Of a stretch of 64,000 nucleotides of DNA, positions 1 to 12,904 are shown one piece after another (position 1 is the first letter of the stretch; the number at the start of each line of letters is the position of its first letter). The notes beneath the pieces were generated by a model, which was not told where the DNA came from, searched no databases, and worked only from the letters and a program-made list of their open reading frames with translations. Source of the stretch: Planococcus halocryophilus. GTDB taxonomy: Bacteria; Bacillota; Bacilli; Bacillales_A; Planococcaceae. The stretch is from NCBI RefSeq assembly GCF_001687585.2, contig NZ_CP016537.2, positions 96,001 through 160,000 on the forward strand. The letters are read 5' to 3'. Both the position numbers and the translations under genes were made by a program.

Positions 1-2529
<2,529 letters not shown>

Positions 2530-2605
2530 AAACAATGTATGCGAAGCACTTGCACGTTCCAATGTCGTTTATCCAGTTTTGAGTGAACAAGCACTCAACT
2601 AAATA

Positions 2606-2722
2606 GTCCAGTGATGATGGCAAAGAGGCCACACCCGTTCCCATCCCGAACACGGCAGTTAAGCTCTTTTGCGCTGATGGTAGTTGGGGGTTTCCCCCTG
2701 TGAGAGTAAGACGTCGCTGGGC
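2606..2722 (+). rRNA. rrf: 5S ribosomal RNA
   Basis: Small RNA of the central protuberance, bound by L5 and L18, both encoded later in this window. It carries the typical ACACCCGTTCCCATCCCGAA and GGGGGTTTCCCCCTGTGAGA segments, and its ends pair as in other Bacillales 5S RNAs. It follows the 23S gene after a 76-base spacer, the usual 23S-5S order. Ends are accurate to a few bases. No tRNA follows it. Confidence 0.95.
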
Positions 2723-2730
2723 ACTTAAAG

Positions 2731-2766
2731 AAAGTCGTTACCGATTCCGGTAACGGCTTTTTTGTA
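2731..2766 (+). terminator. Rho-independent terminator of the rRNA operon
   Basis: Arm AAAGTCGTTACCG (2731-2743), loop ATTC, arm CGGTAACGGCTTT (2748-2760) with one G-T pair, then a T run. It lies directly after the 5S gene. Confidence 0.93.
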
Positions 2767-2811
2767 TTTAAAGATAAGGTGCACTATAAGTTAATCAGAG
2801 GTTGATTACAC

Positions 2812-2846
2812 AAGTCTTTAAGTGCTTTAGTTTAAAGGCTTTTTTG
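2812..2846 (+). terminator. Second, tandem terminator after the rRNA operon
   Basis: Arm AAGTCTTTAA (2812-2821) pairs with TTAAAGGCTT (2832-2841), followed by TTTTTT. It lies about 50 bases after the first terminator with no gene between, so it probably backs up rRNA termination and insulates ctsR. Confidence 0.75.
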
Positions 2847-2874
2847 TTTGATTTATAATTTCGATACTTACTAT

Positions 2875-2929
2875 TTGATATGTGTAAAAAGCTTGTTGTA
2901 TAATTAAGTCAAATATAGTCAAAGTCAAC
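2875..2929 (+). promoter_or_regulatory. SigA-type promoter and CtsR operator of the clpC operon
   Basis: TTGATA (2875-2880), 18-base spacer, TATAAT (2899-2904). Directly downstream, two exact heptads AGTCAAA (2907-2913 and 2917-2923) spaced by three bases match the known CtsR box consensus. A third imperfect heptad, AGTCAAC (2923-2929), follows. The position over the start site predicts repression of the whole operon by CtsR. Confidence 0.92.
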
Positions 2930-2962
2930 TTTTTCATATTATGTATCGAAGAGGTGAAAGCG

Positions 2963-3433
2963 ATGCGGAACATTTCGGATGTAATTGAAGGTTATTTGAG
3001 GCAAGTTATCGAATTAAGCGAGAGAGACCATATTGAAATTAAACGCAGTGAAGTGGCTGAAAAGTTTCAATGTGTCCCATCTCAAATAAATTATGTCATA
3101 AATACTCGATTTACGGTTGATCGTGGTTACTTGGTAGAAAGTAAACGCGGTGGCGGTGGGTATATTCGCATTAAAAGAATCAGGCTCCATCAAAAGTCAG
3201 ATGTTATAGCAGAAGTTATTGAACGATTGGAACATGGAGCTACGCAGATAATGGCAGAAGATACCGTTTTTAGATTACTTGATGAAGAAATCATTTCTAA
3301 ACGAGAAGCTAAACTAATTCTTAGTGCAATTGATCGGGGTACCTTGCTTCTCCCTCTTCCTACACGCGATGAAGTTCGAGCACGTATTCTTATAGCAATG
3401 CTATTTACAATTAAATATCAAACGAACACATAA
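2963..3433 (+). CDS. ctsR: Transcriptional repressor CtsR of class III heat-shock genes
   Basis: Dimeric winged-helix repressor that binds AGTCAAA-type direct repeats and controls clp genes. The 156-residue product (about 154 in B. subtilis) begins MRNISDVIEGYLR, has the DNA-binding domain in the first 70 residues with the glycine-rich wing RGGGGYIRI near residue 65, and a C-terminal dimerisation domain. The start is the ATG at 2963, behind AGAGGTG at 2950. An in-frame GTG at 2954 lies inside that ribosome site and is unlikely. First gene of ctsR-mcsA-mcsB-clpC, with its own operator upstream, so it should regulate itself. Confidence 0.97.
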   Translation: MRNISDVIEGYLRQVIELSERDHIEIKRSEVAEKFQCVPSQINYVINTRFTVDRGYLVESKRGGGGYIRIKRIRLHQKSDVIAEVIERLEHGATQIMAEDTVFRLLDEEIISKREAKLILSAIDRGTLLLPLPTRDEVRARILIAMLFTIKYQTNT

Positions 3434-3445
3434 AGGGGTGAAAAG

Positions 3446-3979
3446 ATGATTTGCGATCAATGCGGAGAACGTTCTGCATCAGTTATAGTTAAACAACAGC
3501 AACAAGGCCAGATAGTTGAGGTGAATTTATGCCATATCTGTGCTGCTGAAAACCATAGCATTAATATTGCTTTTGAACAGGATCCATTAGCTATTCATCA
3601 GCTATTATCAAATTGGTTCCCTAATTCGCAAGCATCCATTAACCCGGTTAGAAAGGAAGTAGCAACTTGTCCTTCTTGTGGTTTTACTTTCTCTAAATTT
3701 TTACGAATCGGGAAGTTTGGCTGCTCTTCTTGTTATGATGCCTTTTCACCACAGCTTAATGAAATCTTTAAACGATTCCATAACGGGAATACAGAACACA
3801 ATGGTAAAATACCTGCTTCTTATGGCACAACCTTGAAAATAAAAAAAGAAATTGAAGAACTTCGAAAGCAAATGCAGATATCAATTCAAGGTGAAAATTT
3901 TGAAGAGGCCGCTAGATTAAGAGATGAAGTAAAAGTTTTAAGTGCGAAGCTTGAAGGGGGTATCCAGGATGGCAGTTGA
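3446..3979 (+). CDS. mcsA: Protein-arginine kinase activator McsA
   Basis: Zinc-binding activator of the arginine kinase McsB, also a ClpC modulator. The 177-residue protein shows paired CxxC motifs near the N terminus (CDQC, CHIC) and in the middle (CPSC, CSSC), then a C-terminal UVR-type coiled segment around residues 135-170 (EEAARLRDEVKVL). The same UVR motif occurs in ClpC, as is known for this family. AAGGGGTG precedes the ATG. Its last 11 bases overlap mcsB, which suggests translational coupling and equal amounts of activator and kinase. Confidence 0.95.
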   Translation: MICDQCGERSASVIVKQQQQGQIVEVNLCHICAAENHSINIAFEQDPLAIHQLLSNWFPNSQASINPVRKEVATCPSCGFTFSKFLRIGKFGCSSCYDAFSPQLNEIFKRFHNGNTEHNGKIPASYGTTLKIKKEIEELRKQMQISIQGENFEEAARLRDEVKVLSAKLEGGIQDGS

Positions 3980-5060
3980 ACGTTTTTTTCAACCCCATGC
4001 AAGCAGCTGGATGACTAACGATGGTAAAAATGTAGATATTGCAATGAGTACGAGAATTAGATTAGCTAGAAATTTGAACAATTTCAAATTTCCATATGCT
4101 TTTACAGAAGATGAAGCGCTCAAAGTTGATAAAGAAATTTCTTCTGTATTATTAGATAAAGGAAATGAATTAGATTATACTTTTAGCCATATCAGTATTG
4201 AAGAGCTTGCTGAGTTACAAAAAGAGATATTGGTAGAAAAACATTTAATTAGTCCATATCTTATTAATAGCCATCACTCAGGTTCTGTTTTGTTGTCTGA
4301 TAACGAAGAGCTGAGTATTATGGTGAATGAAGAAGATCATTTGCGAATTCAAAGTCTTCAGTCAGGATTTCAACTTCAACAAGCTTATAAAATAGCAAAT
4401 GAGCTAGATTCTCTTCTAGAAAAGAATTTATCTTATGCTTTTCATGAAAAACATGGCTACTTAACTAGTTGTCCGACAAACGTAGGTACTGGAATGCGAG
4501 CATCCGTTATGCTTCATTTACCTGCTTTGACCATGTCTCATCAGATTCAACGAATCATTCCTGCAATTTCAAGACTGGGTATGGTGGTTAGAGGCATTTA
4601 TGGCGAAGGTAGTGAAGCTTTAGGAAATGTTTATCAAATATCAAACCAATTGACTCTTGGGAAATCAGAATACGAGATTCTTCAGGATTTGGAAAATATG
4701 ACAGAGCAAATTATCCAACAAGAACGAAGAGCGCGTGAAGCAATTGCGTTAAATTCACCAGTAGTAATAGAAGATCGGATATACCGATCGCTTGGCGTTC
4801 TTACCCATTCGAGACTGCTGACGACAGAAGAAGCTGCGACGTGTCTGTCAGATGTTCGTTTGGGTATAGATTTAAAAATGATTCAAGATGTAGATATGTC
4901 GATTTTGAATGAGTTAATGATTTTTATGCAGCCGGCATTTCTGCAGCAATATGCAGACAAGCCACTGCAACCGAAAGAACGCGATTTTGCTCGGGCCAAG
5001 TTGTTCCGAGAGAGGTTGAATAGAAACGGTATAAATAGTGAAGGAGAGGATCTTGCATGA
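3969..5060 (+). CDS. mcsB: Protein arginine kinase McsB
   Basis: ATP:guanido phosphotransferase-fold kinase that phosphorylates arginines, inactivates CtsR and tags proteins for ClpC-ClpP. The product has 363 residues, the same as B. subtilis. The phosphagen-kinase motif [12 protein letters not shown] is present with the active-site Cys at residue 168, and the ATP-binding arginine stretch [10 protein letters not shown] lies near residue 28. I chose ATG 3969 because AAGGGGGT sits 7 bases upstream and MAVERFF matches the family; an in-frame GTG at 3942 lies well inside mcsA. It ends overlapping the clpC start by 4 bases. Confidence 0.96.
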   Translation: MAVERFFQPHASSWMTNDGKNVDIAMSTRIRLARNLNNFKFPYAFTEDEALKVDKEISSVLLDKGNELDYTFSHISIEELAELQKEILVEKHLISPYLINSHHSGSVLLSDNEELSIMVNEEDHLRIQSLQSGFQLQQAYKIANELDSLLEKNLSYAFHEKHGYLTSCPTNVGTGMRASVMLHLPALTMSHQIQRIIPAISRLGMVVRGIYGEGSEALGNVYQISNQLTLGKSEYEILQDLENMTEQIIQQERRAREAIALNSPVVIEDRIYRSLGVLTHSRLLTTEEAATCLSDVRLGIDLKMIQDVDMSILNELMIFMQPAFLQQYADKPLQPKERDFARAKLFRERLNRNGINSEGEDLA

Positions 5061-7519
5061 TGTTTAATCGATTTACACAACGCGCACAAAAAGTTCTTCA
5101 GTTAGCTCAAGAAGAGGCCATTCGTATGAAACATGAATCAATCGGTACAGAGCACATTCTTCTCGGTTTGATTCGTGAAGGTGGCGGGATTGCTGCTAAA
5201 GCTCTTGAGGCAATTGAAGTAAATACACAGTTGATCGAAGAAGGTGTTAAGGAATTAGTTGGTGTCGGCGAAAAAGAAGTCGGTCCAATTGTACATTACA
5301 CGCCGAGAGCCAAAAAAGTTATTGAATTGTCAGTTGATGAGTCCCGTAAACTGGGTCACTCTTATATAGGTACAGAGCATTTGCTATTAGCGCTTATTCG
5401 TGAAGGAGAAGGGGTTGCAGCTCGTGTGTTAGGAAATGCCGGTGTTAGCTTGAATAAAGCTCGCCAGCAAGTGTTACAGCTTCTAGGAAGCAATGAGCAG
5501 ACTTCCACAGGCACAAGCCCAAATGCTTCAGCGAATACACCAACGTTAGATGGATTGGCTCGTGATTTGACACAAGTTGCTCGCGAAGGCGGATTAGACC
5601 CTGTAATTGGCAGAAGCGATGAAATTACACGTGTGATTGAAGTGTTGAGCCGCAGAACAAAAAACAACCCAGTCTTGATTGGTGAGCCTGGTGTTGGTAA
5701 AACAGCGATTGCTGAAGGATTGGCTCAGCAAATCGTAAATAATGAAATCCCAGAAACTCTACGCGACAAACGCGTTATGGTTTTGGATATGGGAACAGTA
5801 GTTGCAGGAACAAAATACCGTGGGGAATTTGAAGATCGCTTGAAAAAAGTGATGGATGAAATTCGTCAAGCTGGTAACGTTATTCTGTTTATCGATGAGC
5901 TTCATACATTAATCGGTGCTGGCGGTGCAGAAGGTGCGATTGATGCATCTAATATTTTGAAACCGTCACTATCACGTGGAGAACTTCAGTGCATTGGTGC
6001 GACAACTTTAGATGAGTACCGCAAGTACATTGAAAAAGATGCAGCTCTTGAGCGTCGTTTCCAACCAATTCAAGTAGATGAGCCTTCAGTTGAAGAATCG
6101 ATTCAAATTATCCGTGGTTTGCGCGATCGTTATGAAGCGCATCACCGTGTGAAAATTACCGATGAAGCAATTGAAGCAGCGGCTAAAATGTCAGACCGTT
6201 ATATTTCAGATCGCTTCTTACCGGATAAAGCGATTGACTTGATCGATGAGGCTGGATCAAAAGTAAGACTGCGTTCTTACACGACTCCGCCAGATTTGAA
6301 AGAGTTGGAATCTCGATTAGAAGCAGCACGTTCTGAGAAAAATGAAGCAGTTCAAAGCCAAGAGTTCGAAAAAGCGGCTTCGCTTCGTGATGCTGAACAG
6401 AAACTACAAAGTCAATTAGATAAAACGAAAAAAGAATGGAAAGAAAAACAAGGTAAAGAAGAGTCTGAAGTGACAGTAGAAGATATTGCGAAAGTTGTAT
6501 CTATGTGGACGGGTATTCCGGTTTCGAAACTGGCACAAACAGAATCGGATAAATTGTTGAATTTGGAGTCTATTCTTCATAACCGTGTTATTGGACAAAA
6601 TGAAGCAGTAACGTCTATTTCGAAAGCTATCCGACGTGCACGTGCAGGATTGAAAGATCCGAAACGTCCAATTGGATCGTTCATTTTCCTTGGTCCAACA
6701 GGTGTAGGTAAAACGGAATTAGCACGGGCCTTAGCTGAGTCTATGTTTGGTGACGAAGAAGCGATGATTCGCATCGACATGTCTGAGTACATGGAAAGAC
6801 ATTCGACTTCACGTTTGGTTGGATCACCTCCAGGCTATGTAGGCTATGAAGAAGGCGGACAATTGACGGAGAAAGTACGCAGAAAACCTTATTCAGTTGT
6901 ACTTCTTGATGAAATTGAAAAAGCTCACCCGGATGTCTTCAACATTCTGTTGCAAGTTCTTGAAGATGGTCGTTTAACGGATTCAAAAGGTCGCAGAGTC
7001 GATTTCCGTAATACGGTCATTATCATGACTTCAAATGTAGGGGCAGAAGAACTGAAATACAATAAATACGTAGGCTTTAATTTGGATGATGCAAAAACGG
7101 ATTATAAAGATATGAAAGGGAAAATGCTTGCTGAATTGAAAAAAGCATTCCGCCCAGAGTTCTTGAACCGTGTGGATGACATGATCGTCTTCCATTCTCT
7201 TGAAAAAGAAAACTTAAGAGAAATTGTAAACTTGATGACGAAACAATTGGTTGATCGCTTGAAAGAGCAGGATATCGATTTGGAGTTAACAGATGCAGCG
7301 CTTGAAAAAGTAGCGAAAGAAGGATATGACCCAGAATATGGTGCGCGTCCATTACGTCGTTCACTTCAAAAACACGTGGAAGATCGTTTGTCAGAAGAGC
7401 TATTAAAAGGTACGGCTCTGTCAGGGCAAAAGATTATCTTTGATGTTGAAGGCGATGAATTTGTCGTTCGAACAAATAAATCAGAAAAAGCAAAAGAAAT
7501 AGCGATAGAAAAACAATAA
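5057..7519 (+). CDS. clpC: ATP-dependent Clp protease ATP-binding subunit ClpC
   Basis: HSP100 unfoldase that works with ClpP and the adaptors MecA and McsB. The 820-residue protein has two N-terminal Clp_N repeats (about 1-145), D1 with Walker A GEPGVGKT at 209-216, a UVR-containing middle domain (about 410-470), and D2 with Walker A GPTGVGKT at 546-553 and Walker [14 protein letters not shown]. The C-terminal D2-small domain is complete. The start overlaps mcsB by 4 bases. A terminator follows at 7527, so CtsR should control ctsR through clpC as one unit. Confidence 0.98.
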   Translation: MMFNRFTQRAQKVLQLAQEEAIRMKHESIGTEHILLGLIREGGGIAAKALEAIEVNTQLIEEGVKELVGVGEKEVGPIVHYTPRAKKVIELSVDESRKLGHSYIGTEHLLLALIREGEGVAARVLGNAGVSLNKARQQVLQLLGSNEQTSTGTSPNASANTPTLDGLARDLTQVAREGGLDPVIGRSDEITRVIEVLSRRTKNNPVLIGEPGVGKTAIAEGLAQQIVNNEIPETLRDKRVMVLDMGTVVAGTKYRGEFEDRLKKVMDEIRQAGNVILFIDELHTLIGAGGAEGAIDASNILKPSLSRGELQCIGATTLDEYRKYIEKDAALERRFQPIQVDEPSVEESIQIIRGLRDRYEAHHRVKITDEAIEAAAKMSDRYISDRFLPDKAIDLIDEAGSKVRLRSYTTPPDLKELESRLEAARSEKNEAVQSQEFEKAASLRDAEQKLQSQLDKTKKEWKEKQGKEESEVTVEDIAKVVSMWTGIPVSKLAQTESDKLLNLESILHNRVIGQNEAVTSISKAIRRARAGLKDPKRPIGSFIFLGPTGVGKTELARALAESMFGDEEAMIRIDMSEYMERHSTSRLVGSPPGYVGYEEGGQLTEKVRRKPYSVVLLDEIEKAHPDVFNILLQVLEDGRLTDSKGRRVDFRNTVIIMTSNVGAEELKYNKYVGFNLDDAKTDYKDMKGKMLAELKKAFRPEFLNRVDDMIVFHSLEKENLREIVNLMTKQLVDRLKEQDIDLELTDAALEKVAKEGYDPEYGARPLRRSLQKHVEDRLSEELLKGTALSGQKIIFDVEGDEFVVRTNKSEKAKEIAIEKQ

Positions 7520-7526
7520 GAACATG

Positions 7527-7562
7527 CCGCTCTCCGGAGTTACTTTCCGGCGAGCGGTTTTT
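7527..7562 (+). terminator. Terminator after clpC
   Basis: CCGCTC (7527-7532) pairs with GAGCGG (7552-7557), with a further inner CCGGA/TCCGG stem, then TTTTT. It ends less than 20 bases before the radA start, so radA transcription either reads through or starts within clpC. I see no clear promoter in between. Confidence 0.88.
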
Positions 7563-7580
7563 CTATTCAAGGAGGTACAC

Positions 7581-8957
7581 ATGGCTAAGAAAAAGACTAA
7601 ATTCATTTGTCAGTCGTGTGGCTATGAATCGGCCAGATGGATGGGGAAATGTCCGGGGTGCGCATCATGGAATACGATGACAGAAGAAGTAGAAGTCCAA
7701 GCTCCTAAAGGAACACGCGGTGCTTTTCAACATAGTGCGTCTGTTCCGCAAAAAGCGACGCCGATCAATGCGATTGAAACACAAGACGAACCACGAGTAG
7801 AAACGGAACTAAGCGAATTAAACCGTGTACTTGGTGGAGGCATTGTGCCAGGATCACTAGTATTAATTGGGGGAGACCCGGGTATTGGGAAATCGACATT
7901 GCTGTTACAAGTTTCAGCGATGCTTGCAAATAGTGGAAACCGGGTATTATATATTTCCGGAGAAGAATCAATTCGCCAAACAAAATTACGAGCAGAGCGT
8001 TTAGATGCGTCATCTTCAGAGTTGTTTATCTATGCTGAAACAAATCTTGAACTGATTCATCACACCATTGAAGATGTAGCACCTGATTTTGTTATTATCG
8101 ATTCAATTCAGACTGTTCACCACCCGGAAGTCACTTCTGCACCGGGTAGTGTGACGCAAGTAAGAGAAAGTACGGCAGAATTGATGCGAATCGCCAAGAC
8201 AAAAAATATTGCCATTTTCCTAGTTGGACACGTAACCAAAGAAGGACAAATTGCAGGACCACGTATTTTAGAGCATATGGTTGATACGGTGTTGTATTTC
8301 GAAGGTGAACGCCATCACACATACCGCATTTTACGTAGTGTGAAAAACCGTTTTGGTTCTACGAATGAAATTGCGATTTTTGAAATGCTTCAAAGTGGAT
8401 TAAAAGAAGTGTTGAATCCATCTGAATTATTTTTACAAGAGCGTTCGAGTGGGTCAGCAGGCTCAACCGTTGTTGCTTCAATGGAAGGAACAAGGCCAAT
8501 TTTAGTTGAAATTCAAGCATTGGTAACACCTTCAAGCTTTAATTATCCGAAACGGATGGCAACGGGAATTGACGTCAATCGTGTGACCTTACTGATGGCA
8601 GTACTAGAAAAGCGCGTAGGTATGCTTTTGCAAGCGCAGGACGCTTACATTAAAGTTGCGGGTGGCGTGAAGCTTGATGAACCAGCAATTGATTTGGCTG
8701 TGTTGGCAAGTATTGTCTCAAGCTTCCGTGATAAAGCGCCAAATGTTTATGATTGTATAATCGGCGAAGTTGGATTGACCGGGGAAGTTAGACGCGTATC
8801 GCGTATCGAGCAGCGCGTTCAAGAAGCGGCGAAACTAGGCTTTAAGCGTGCAATTATTCCTGCATCAAATTTAGGTGGCTGGGATTATCCGGAAGGAATT
8901 CGTGTAGTGGGTGTAGAAAGTGTTAACGATGCATTAAAAGAGATTTTTCCACAGTAA
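7581..8957 (+). CDS. radA: DNA repair protein RadA (Sms)
   Basis: DnaB-like helicase and branch-migration factor in recombinational repair and transformation. The 458-residue product has an N-terminal C4 zinc finger (Cys10, 13, 24, 27), a RecA-like ATPase with Walker [11 protein letters not shown] at 97-106, the RadA-specific KNRFG motif around residue 255, and a C-terminal Lon-protease-like domain without protease function. ATG 7581 follows AAGGAGGT and gives [10 protein letters not shown], as in the family; an in-frame ATG at 7524 lies before the clpC terminator stem. Length equals that of B. subtilis. Confidence 0.97.
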   Translation: MAKKKTKFICQSCGYESARWMGKCPGCASWNTMTEEVEVQAPKGTRGAFQHSASVPQKATPINAIETQDEPRVETELSELNRVLGGGIVPGSLVLIGGDPGIGKSTLLLQVSAMLANSGNRVLYISGEESIRQTKLRAERLDASSSELFIYAETNLELIHHTIEDVAPDFVIIDSIQTVHHPEVTSAPGSVTQVRESTAELMRIAKTKNIAIFLVGHVTKEGQIAGPRILEHMVDTVLYFEGERHHTYRILRSVKNRFGSTNEIAIFEMLQSGLKEVLNPSELFLQERSSGSAGSTVVASMEGTRPILVEIQALVTPSSFNYPKRMATGIDVNRVTLLMAVLEKRVGMLLQAQDAYIKVAGGVKLDEPAIDLAVLASIVSSFRDKAPNVYDCIIGEVGLTGEVRRVSRIEQRVQEAAKLGFKRAIIPASNLGGWDYPEGIRVVGVESVNDALKEIFPQ

Positions 8958-8983
8958 GGAGGCAATATTGCCTCCTTTTATTT
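8956..8983 (+). terminator. Terminator after radA
   Basis: Perfect inverted repeat AAGGAGGCAAT/ATTGCCTCCTT (8956-8977) overlapping the radA stop codon, followed by TTTTATTT. As a near loop-free palindrome it must open a few central bases to form the hairpin. Confidence 0.8.
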
Positions 8984-9023
8984 CTAGTCAAGTATCTTTG
9001 GAGCGTTCTTGTTTTAAAATGTG

Positions 9024-9029
9024 TATAAT
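9024..9029 (+). promoter_or_regulatory. Candidate -10 box for yacL
   Basis: TATAAT directly preceded by GTG, 21 bases before the yacL start and just after the radA terminator. No good -35 at 16-18 bases is visible; TTGGAG lies 20 bases upstream. Weak by sequence but logical by position. Confidence 0.45.
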
Positions 9030-9050
9030 TGAAAAAAGGAGGTGGAGCTC

Positions 9051-10130
9051 GTGTTAAGACCTATTATTCAAATAATGTTTTTACTTATTGGTGCGACGAT
9101 CGGAATTTTATTATTACCATCAGCATTTGAACTTATTCCCCTTCTCGACAATCCGTGGATCAGTAATCCTTATGTAGCAGCAATTGTTGGTGCTCTTATC
9201 TTTTTCCTATTATCTTTATTATTTGTTGATTCATTGATTCATTTTATGAAATGGATGGAAGAGAAGTTGTTGCGCGCCCCAACCCCGGACCTATTATTCG
9301 GAACGGTCGGGATGGTTATTGGACTTGTGGTAGCGTTCTTAGTTGGATTTGCGTTAAGTACGGTTGATATTCCCCTTGTCGCGACAGTGGCACCATTAGT
9401 TCTTTCGGTAGTGCTTGGTTATTTAGGGTTTCAAGTCGGGTTTCAAAAACGTGAAGAGATGTTAACGATGTTAACGCCTGCTAAATTCGTACCTGCGAAA
9501 AAGCAGGAAATCGAAGAACCAATTGAAAAAATGTCTTATAAATTGCTCGATACCAGCGTCATTATCGATGGACGAATTGCTGATATTTCGGCAACTGGGT
9601 TTATGGAAGGTACGTTTGTCGTACCGCAATTTGTTTTGTCGGAACTTCAACATATTGCGGATTCGTCAGATACGTTGAAACGAACACGCGGTAGGCGAGG
9701 GTTGGACATTTTAAAACGTCTTCAAAGCGAGCGCGTAGATGCTATTATGATTACGGAAGAAAGTTTTGATGAAGTAAGCGAAGTCGATTTGAAACTAATG
9801 CGTGCTGCGAAAAAAATGGGCGGCAAAGTGGTAACTAACGACTTTAATCTCAATAAAGTATGTGAACTTCATAATGTTCCAGTATTGAACATTAACGATT
9901 TGGCAAATGCTGTAAAACCTGTGGTCATTCCAGGAGAAGATATGCATGTCGTGGTCATTAAAGACGGCAAAGAGCAAAATCAAGGTGTCGCTTATTTAGA
10001 CGATGGGACAATGATTGTCATTGAAGGCGGTAAAGGATTTATTGGCCAAGCGATCAATGTTACAGTTACGAGTGTGTTGCAGACTTCTGCAGGCCGAATG
10101 ATTTTTGCGAAACCGCGTGAAGGCAAATAA
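9051..10130 (+). CDS. yacL: Membrane-anchored PIN/TRAM-domain protein YacL
   Basis: Conserved Bacillales protein of unknown exact role, a putative membrane-tethered RNase. The 359-residue protein starts with about four hydrophobic membrane segments (residues 1-125), then a PIN nuclease domain with acidic residues in LLDTSVIIDGRIADI and TNDFNLNKVC, and a C-terminal TRAM-type RNA-binding domain. The GTG at 9051 is chosen because AAGGAGGTG lies 7 bases upstream and MLRPIIQ matches the family; an earlier in-frame GTG at 9042 is inside that site. In B. subtilis disA sits between radA and yacL, and here it is missing. Confidence 0.9.
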   Translation: MLRPIIQIMFLLIGATIGILLLPSAFELIPLLDNPWISNPYVAAIVGALIFFLLSLLFVDSLIHFMKWMEEKLLRAPTPDLLFGTVGMVIGLVVAFLVGFALSTVDIPLVATVAPLVLSVVLGYLGFQVGFQKREEMLTMLTPAKFVPAKKQEIEEPIEKMSYKLLDTSVIIDGRIADISATGFMEGTFVVPQFVLSELQHIADSSDTLKRTRGRRGLDILKRLQSERVDAIMITEESFDEVSEVDLKLMRAAKKMGGKVVTNDFNLNKVCELHNVPVLNINDLANAVKPVVIPGEDMHVVVIKDGKEQNQGVAYLDDGTMIVIEGGKGFIGQAINVTVTSVLQTSAGRMIFAKPREGK

Positions 10131-10160
10131 GGTGCAACATATGGATAAAGGATGTTTTTT

Positions 10161-10856
10161 ATGAATTATACAGTCGTCTTGCCTGCTGCTGGCAGCGGGA
10201 AACGAATGAAAGCTGATAAAAATAAATTATTACTCGAACTTTTCGGTAAACCTATTTTTCTATATACATTAGAAGTTTTTCAAAAAGACCCAAATTGTGA
10301 CGCCATTTGGTTAGCGGTAAAAGAACAAGAGCGGGGATTAATTGAAAACTATGTAAAACGCTATAACTTAACGAAAGTACAAGGTTACGCTACAGGGGGA
10401 ACGGAACGGCAAGATAGTGTAAGAGCTTGCCTTGAAGCGATTCCACCTTGTGGCGTTGTTTTGGTTCATGATGCAGCTCGGCCATTTATCGACAAAGAAG
10501 TCATTGTGAATTTAGTGGAAAAAGCACACACATCGGGTGCAGCAATAGCCGCTGTTCCGGTAAAAGATACCATTAAAAAAGCGGAAAATGGCATTATTTC
10601 AGAGACGGTAGACCGCGATCAATTGTGGATGATTCAAACGCCGCAAGCATTTCGCTATTCGTTAATTTTAGAGGCTGCTCAGAAAGCTCATAACGATGGG
10701 TTTATGGGAACAGATGAAGCGATGCTTGTTGAACGTTTGCATTACCCTGTCGCGATTGTTGAAAGTACATACGAAAATATAAAAATGACGACGCCAGATG
10801 ATTTGATTTATGGAAGAGCCATTCTGGAAAGTCGCTTACAGGAGGAACAGAAATGA
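10161..10856 (+). CDS. ispD: 2-C-methyl-D-erythritol 4-phosphate cytidylyltransferase
   Basis: Third enzyme of the MEP isoprenoid pathway: MEP + CTP gives CDP-ME. The 231-residue protein (232 in B. subtilis) shows the nucleotide-binding start [12 protein letters not shown] with the following Lys-rich loop, the VHDAARPF motif near residue 103, and a C-terminal dimerisation arm. ATG 10161 is preceded by AAAGGATG; the ATG at 10152 lies within that ribosome site and is less likely. Its stop overlaps the ispF start by 4 bases, coupling two consecutive pathway genes. Confidence 0.96.
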   Translation: MNYTVVLPAAGSGKRMKADKNKLLLELFGKPIFLYTLEVFQKDPNCDAIWLAVKEQERGLIENYVKRYNLTKVQGYATGGTERQDSVRACLEAIPPCGVVLVHDAARPFIDKEVIVNLVEKAHTSGAAIAAVPVKDTIKKAENGIISETVDRDQLWMIQTPQAFRYSLILEAAQKAHNDGFMGTDEAMLVERLHYPVAIVESTYENIKMTTPDDLIYGRAILESRLQEEQK

Positions 10857-11353
10857 TTCGAATTGGACAAGGTTATGACGTACATCAATTAGCAGAAGGA
10901 CGACCATTTATTTTAGGTGGCATTGAAATTGAACACGACCGTGGACTTCTTGGTCATTCAGATGCAGATGTATTATTGCATACCATTACTGATGCGGCAC
11001 TTGGCGCAATTGGTGGAGGCGATATCGGTAAGCATTTCCCAGACACAGATCCGGAATTTAAAAATGCGGATTCTCGCAAATTATTGACGCATATTTGGCA
11101 ATATGTAAAAGAACAAGGCTATGAGCTTGGCAATGTGGATTGCACAGTGATTGCTCAAAAACCGAAATTAGCGCCTTATATCGAACAAATGCGCGAATCA
11201 ATTGCTAACTTGCTTGAAGCAGATATTTCGCAAGTTAGTGTTAAAGCAACAACTTCGGAACACCTTGGATTTGTTGGGCGTGAAGAAGGAATTGCTGCGC
11301 TTGCAGTGATCCTACTAACGAAACACCCAGTTTCTCTTGATGTGCCAGAGTGA
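10853..11353 (+). CDS. ispF: 2-C-methyl-D-erythritol 2,4-cyclodiphosphate synthase
   Basis: Fifth MEP-pathway enzyme, turning CDP-ME 2-phosphate into MEcPP with loss of CMP; a zinc-dependent trimer. The zinc and substrate motifs GYDVHQL (Asp8, His10), [10 protein letters not shown] and [14 protein letters not shown] are intact. At 166 residues it is slightly longer than the B. subtilis protein (158), the extra being a short C-terminal tail. AGGAGGAAC within the end of ispD serves as ribosome site. No MEP gene other than ispD and ispF is in the window. Confidence 0.96.
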   Translation: MIRIGQGYDVHQLAEGRPFILGGIEIEHDRGLLGHSDADVLLHTITDAALGAIGGGDIGKHFPDTDPEFKNADSRKLLTHIWQYVKEQGYELGNVDCTVIAQKPKLAPYIEQMRESIANLLEADISQVSVKATTSEHLGFVGREEGIAALAVILLTKHPVSLDVPE

Positions 11354-11395
11354 TAGAATAGTAGAAGGATAAACGATATTTTAGGAGGAAATGAA

Positions 11396-12859
11396 ATGAC
11401 ACAAGAAGTTCGCGTACGTTACGCACCAAGCCCGACAGGACATTTGCACATCGGGGGCGCTCGTACAGCTTTATTTAACTATTTATTTGCGCGTCACAAT
11501 AACGGGAAATTCATCGTTCGCATTGAAGATACAGATACGGCTCGTAATATCGAAACAGGGATTATGTCTCAGTTGGATAACTTGAAATGGTTAGGCATTG
11601 AACACGACGAGTCTATTGATGTTGGAGGAGAGTACGGACCTTATCGTCAAATGGAACGTTTGGATACGTATAAAAAACATTCAGACCAAATGCTTGAAAA
11701 AGGATTGGCTTTTAAATGTTTCTGTACACCTGAAGAGTTGGAAGTAGAACGCGATGCGCAAAAAGCAGCGGGCATTGCAGCTCCCCAGTACAGCGGAACT
11801 TGCCGTAACTTGACTACGGAAGAAGTCGCTGAAAGAGAAGAATCAGGTAAGACGTTTAGTATTCGTGCAAAAGTTCCTACGAATGTAACATATGAGTTTA
11901 ATGATTTAGTACGTGGTCCAATTTCATTTGAATCAAAAGATATTGGCGACTGGGTAATGGTTAAAACGACGGGTATTCCGACATATAATTTTGCTGTTGT
12001 CATCGATGATTATTTGATGAAAATTTCTCATGTTTTCCGCGGAGAAGAGCATTTATCAAACACACCAAGACAAATGATGATTTACGATGCATTTGGTTGG
12101 GATTATCCGAGCTACGGTCACATGACGTTGATCATTAACGAAGACCGTAAGAAATTATCGAAACGCGACGAGTCGATTTTACAGTTTATTTCACAATATA
12201 AAGAATTAGGCTATATTCCTGAAGCACTATTCAACTTCTTTGCGCTACTTGGCTGGTCTCCAGAAGGAGAAGAAGAAATCTTCTCGAAAGAAGAATTTAT
12301 TCGCATTTTTGATGTAGAACGTTTGTCTAAGTCGCCATCGATGTTTGATAAGCAAAAGTTAATGTGGATGAACAACCAATACATTAAACAATTGCCGCTC
12401 GAAGAAGTCGTGAAGTTATCGCTTCCCCATTTGCAAAAAGCAGGGAAATTGCCAGAAGAAATGACACCAGAACAAACAGAATGGGCGATCAAGCTTGTTG
12501 CTTTGTATCACGATCAAATGAGCTACGGTGCTGAAATTACCGAGCTATCAGAACAATTTTTCACTGACGACTTAACATACGGCGAAGCTGAAAAAGAAGT
12601 TTTAGCTGGGGAACAAGTACCTGAAGTGATGGCGGCATTTAAAAAGCAATTGACTGGGTTAGAAAACTTTGAACCAGCTGAAATTAAAGCGGCAATCAAA
12701 GCGGTTCAAAAAGCGACGGGTCATAAAGGCAAAAACTTGTTTATGCCTATACGTGTTGTTATTACTGGACAAATGCACGGACCTGAACTGCCAGATGCGA
12801 TTTCTTTATTAGGAAAAGACAAAGCAATCGCTCGCGTTGCACAATACGCAAGTGCGTAA
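11396..12859 (+). CDS. gltX: Glutamyl-tRNA synthetase
   Basis: Class I synthetase charging tRNA-Glu, and in most Firmicutes also tRNA-Gln, which GatCAB then amidates; I infer the non-discriminating type from lineage only. The 487-residue protein carries the HIGH signature in [13 protein letters not shown] near residue 10, the KMSKS equivalent KKLSKRD near residue 250, and a C-terminal anticodon-binding helical domain. AGGAGGAAATGAAATG gives a clear ATG start. It precedes the cysteine T-box leader of cysE-cysS, the same order as in B. subtilis. Confidence 0.97.
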   Translation: MTQEVRVRYAPSPTGHLHIGGARTALFNYLFARHNNGKFIVRIEDTDTARNIETGIMSQLDNLKWLGIEHDESIDVGGEYGPYRQMERLDTYKKHSDQMLEKGLAFKCFCTPEELEVERDAQKAAGIAAPQYSGTCRNLTTEEVAEREESGKTFSIRAKVPTNVTYEFNDLVRGPISFESKDIGDWVMVKTTGIPTYNFAVVIDDYLMKISHVFRGEEHLSNTPRQMMIYDAFGWDYPSYGHMTLIINEDRKKLSKRDESILQFISQYKELGYIPEALFNFFALLGWSPEGEEEIFSKEEFIRIFDVERLSKSPSMFDKQKLMWMNNQYIKQLPLEEVVKLSLPHLQKAGKLPEEMTPEQTEWAIKLVALYHDQMSYGAEITELSEQFFTDDLTYGEAEKEVLAGEQVPEVMAAFKKQLTGLENFEPAEIKAAIKAVQKATGHKGKNLFMPIRVVITGQMHGPELPDAISLLGKDKAIARVAQYASA

Positions 12860-12861
12860 CG

Positions 12862-12889
12862 TTGACTTATTCGGCTGACGGTGTAAAAT
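12862..12889 (+). promoter_or_regulatory. Promoter of the cysE T-box leader
   Basis: TTGACT (12862-12867), 16-base spacer, TAAAAT (12884-12889), directly after the gltX stop and before the T-box. It would let cysE-cysS be transcribed apart from gltX. Confidence 0.7.
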
Positions 12890-12904
12890 GAATTTACTAT
12901 CATA

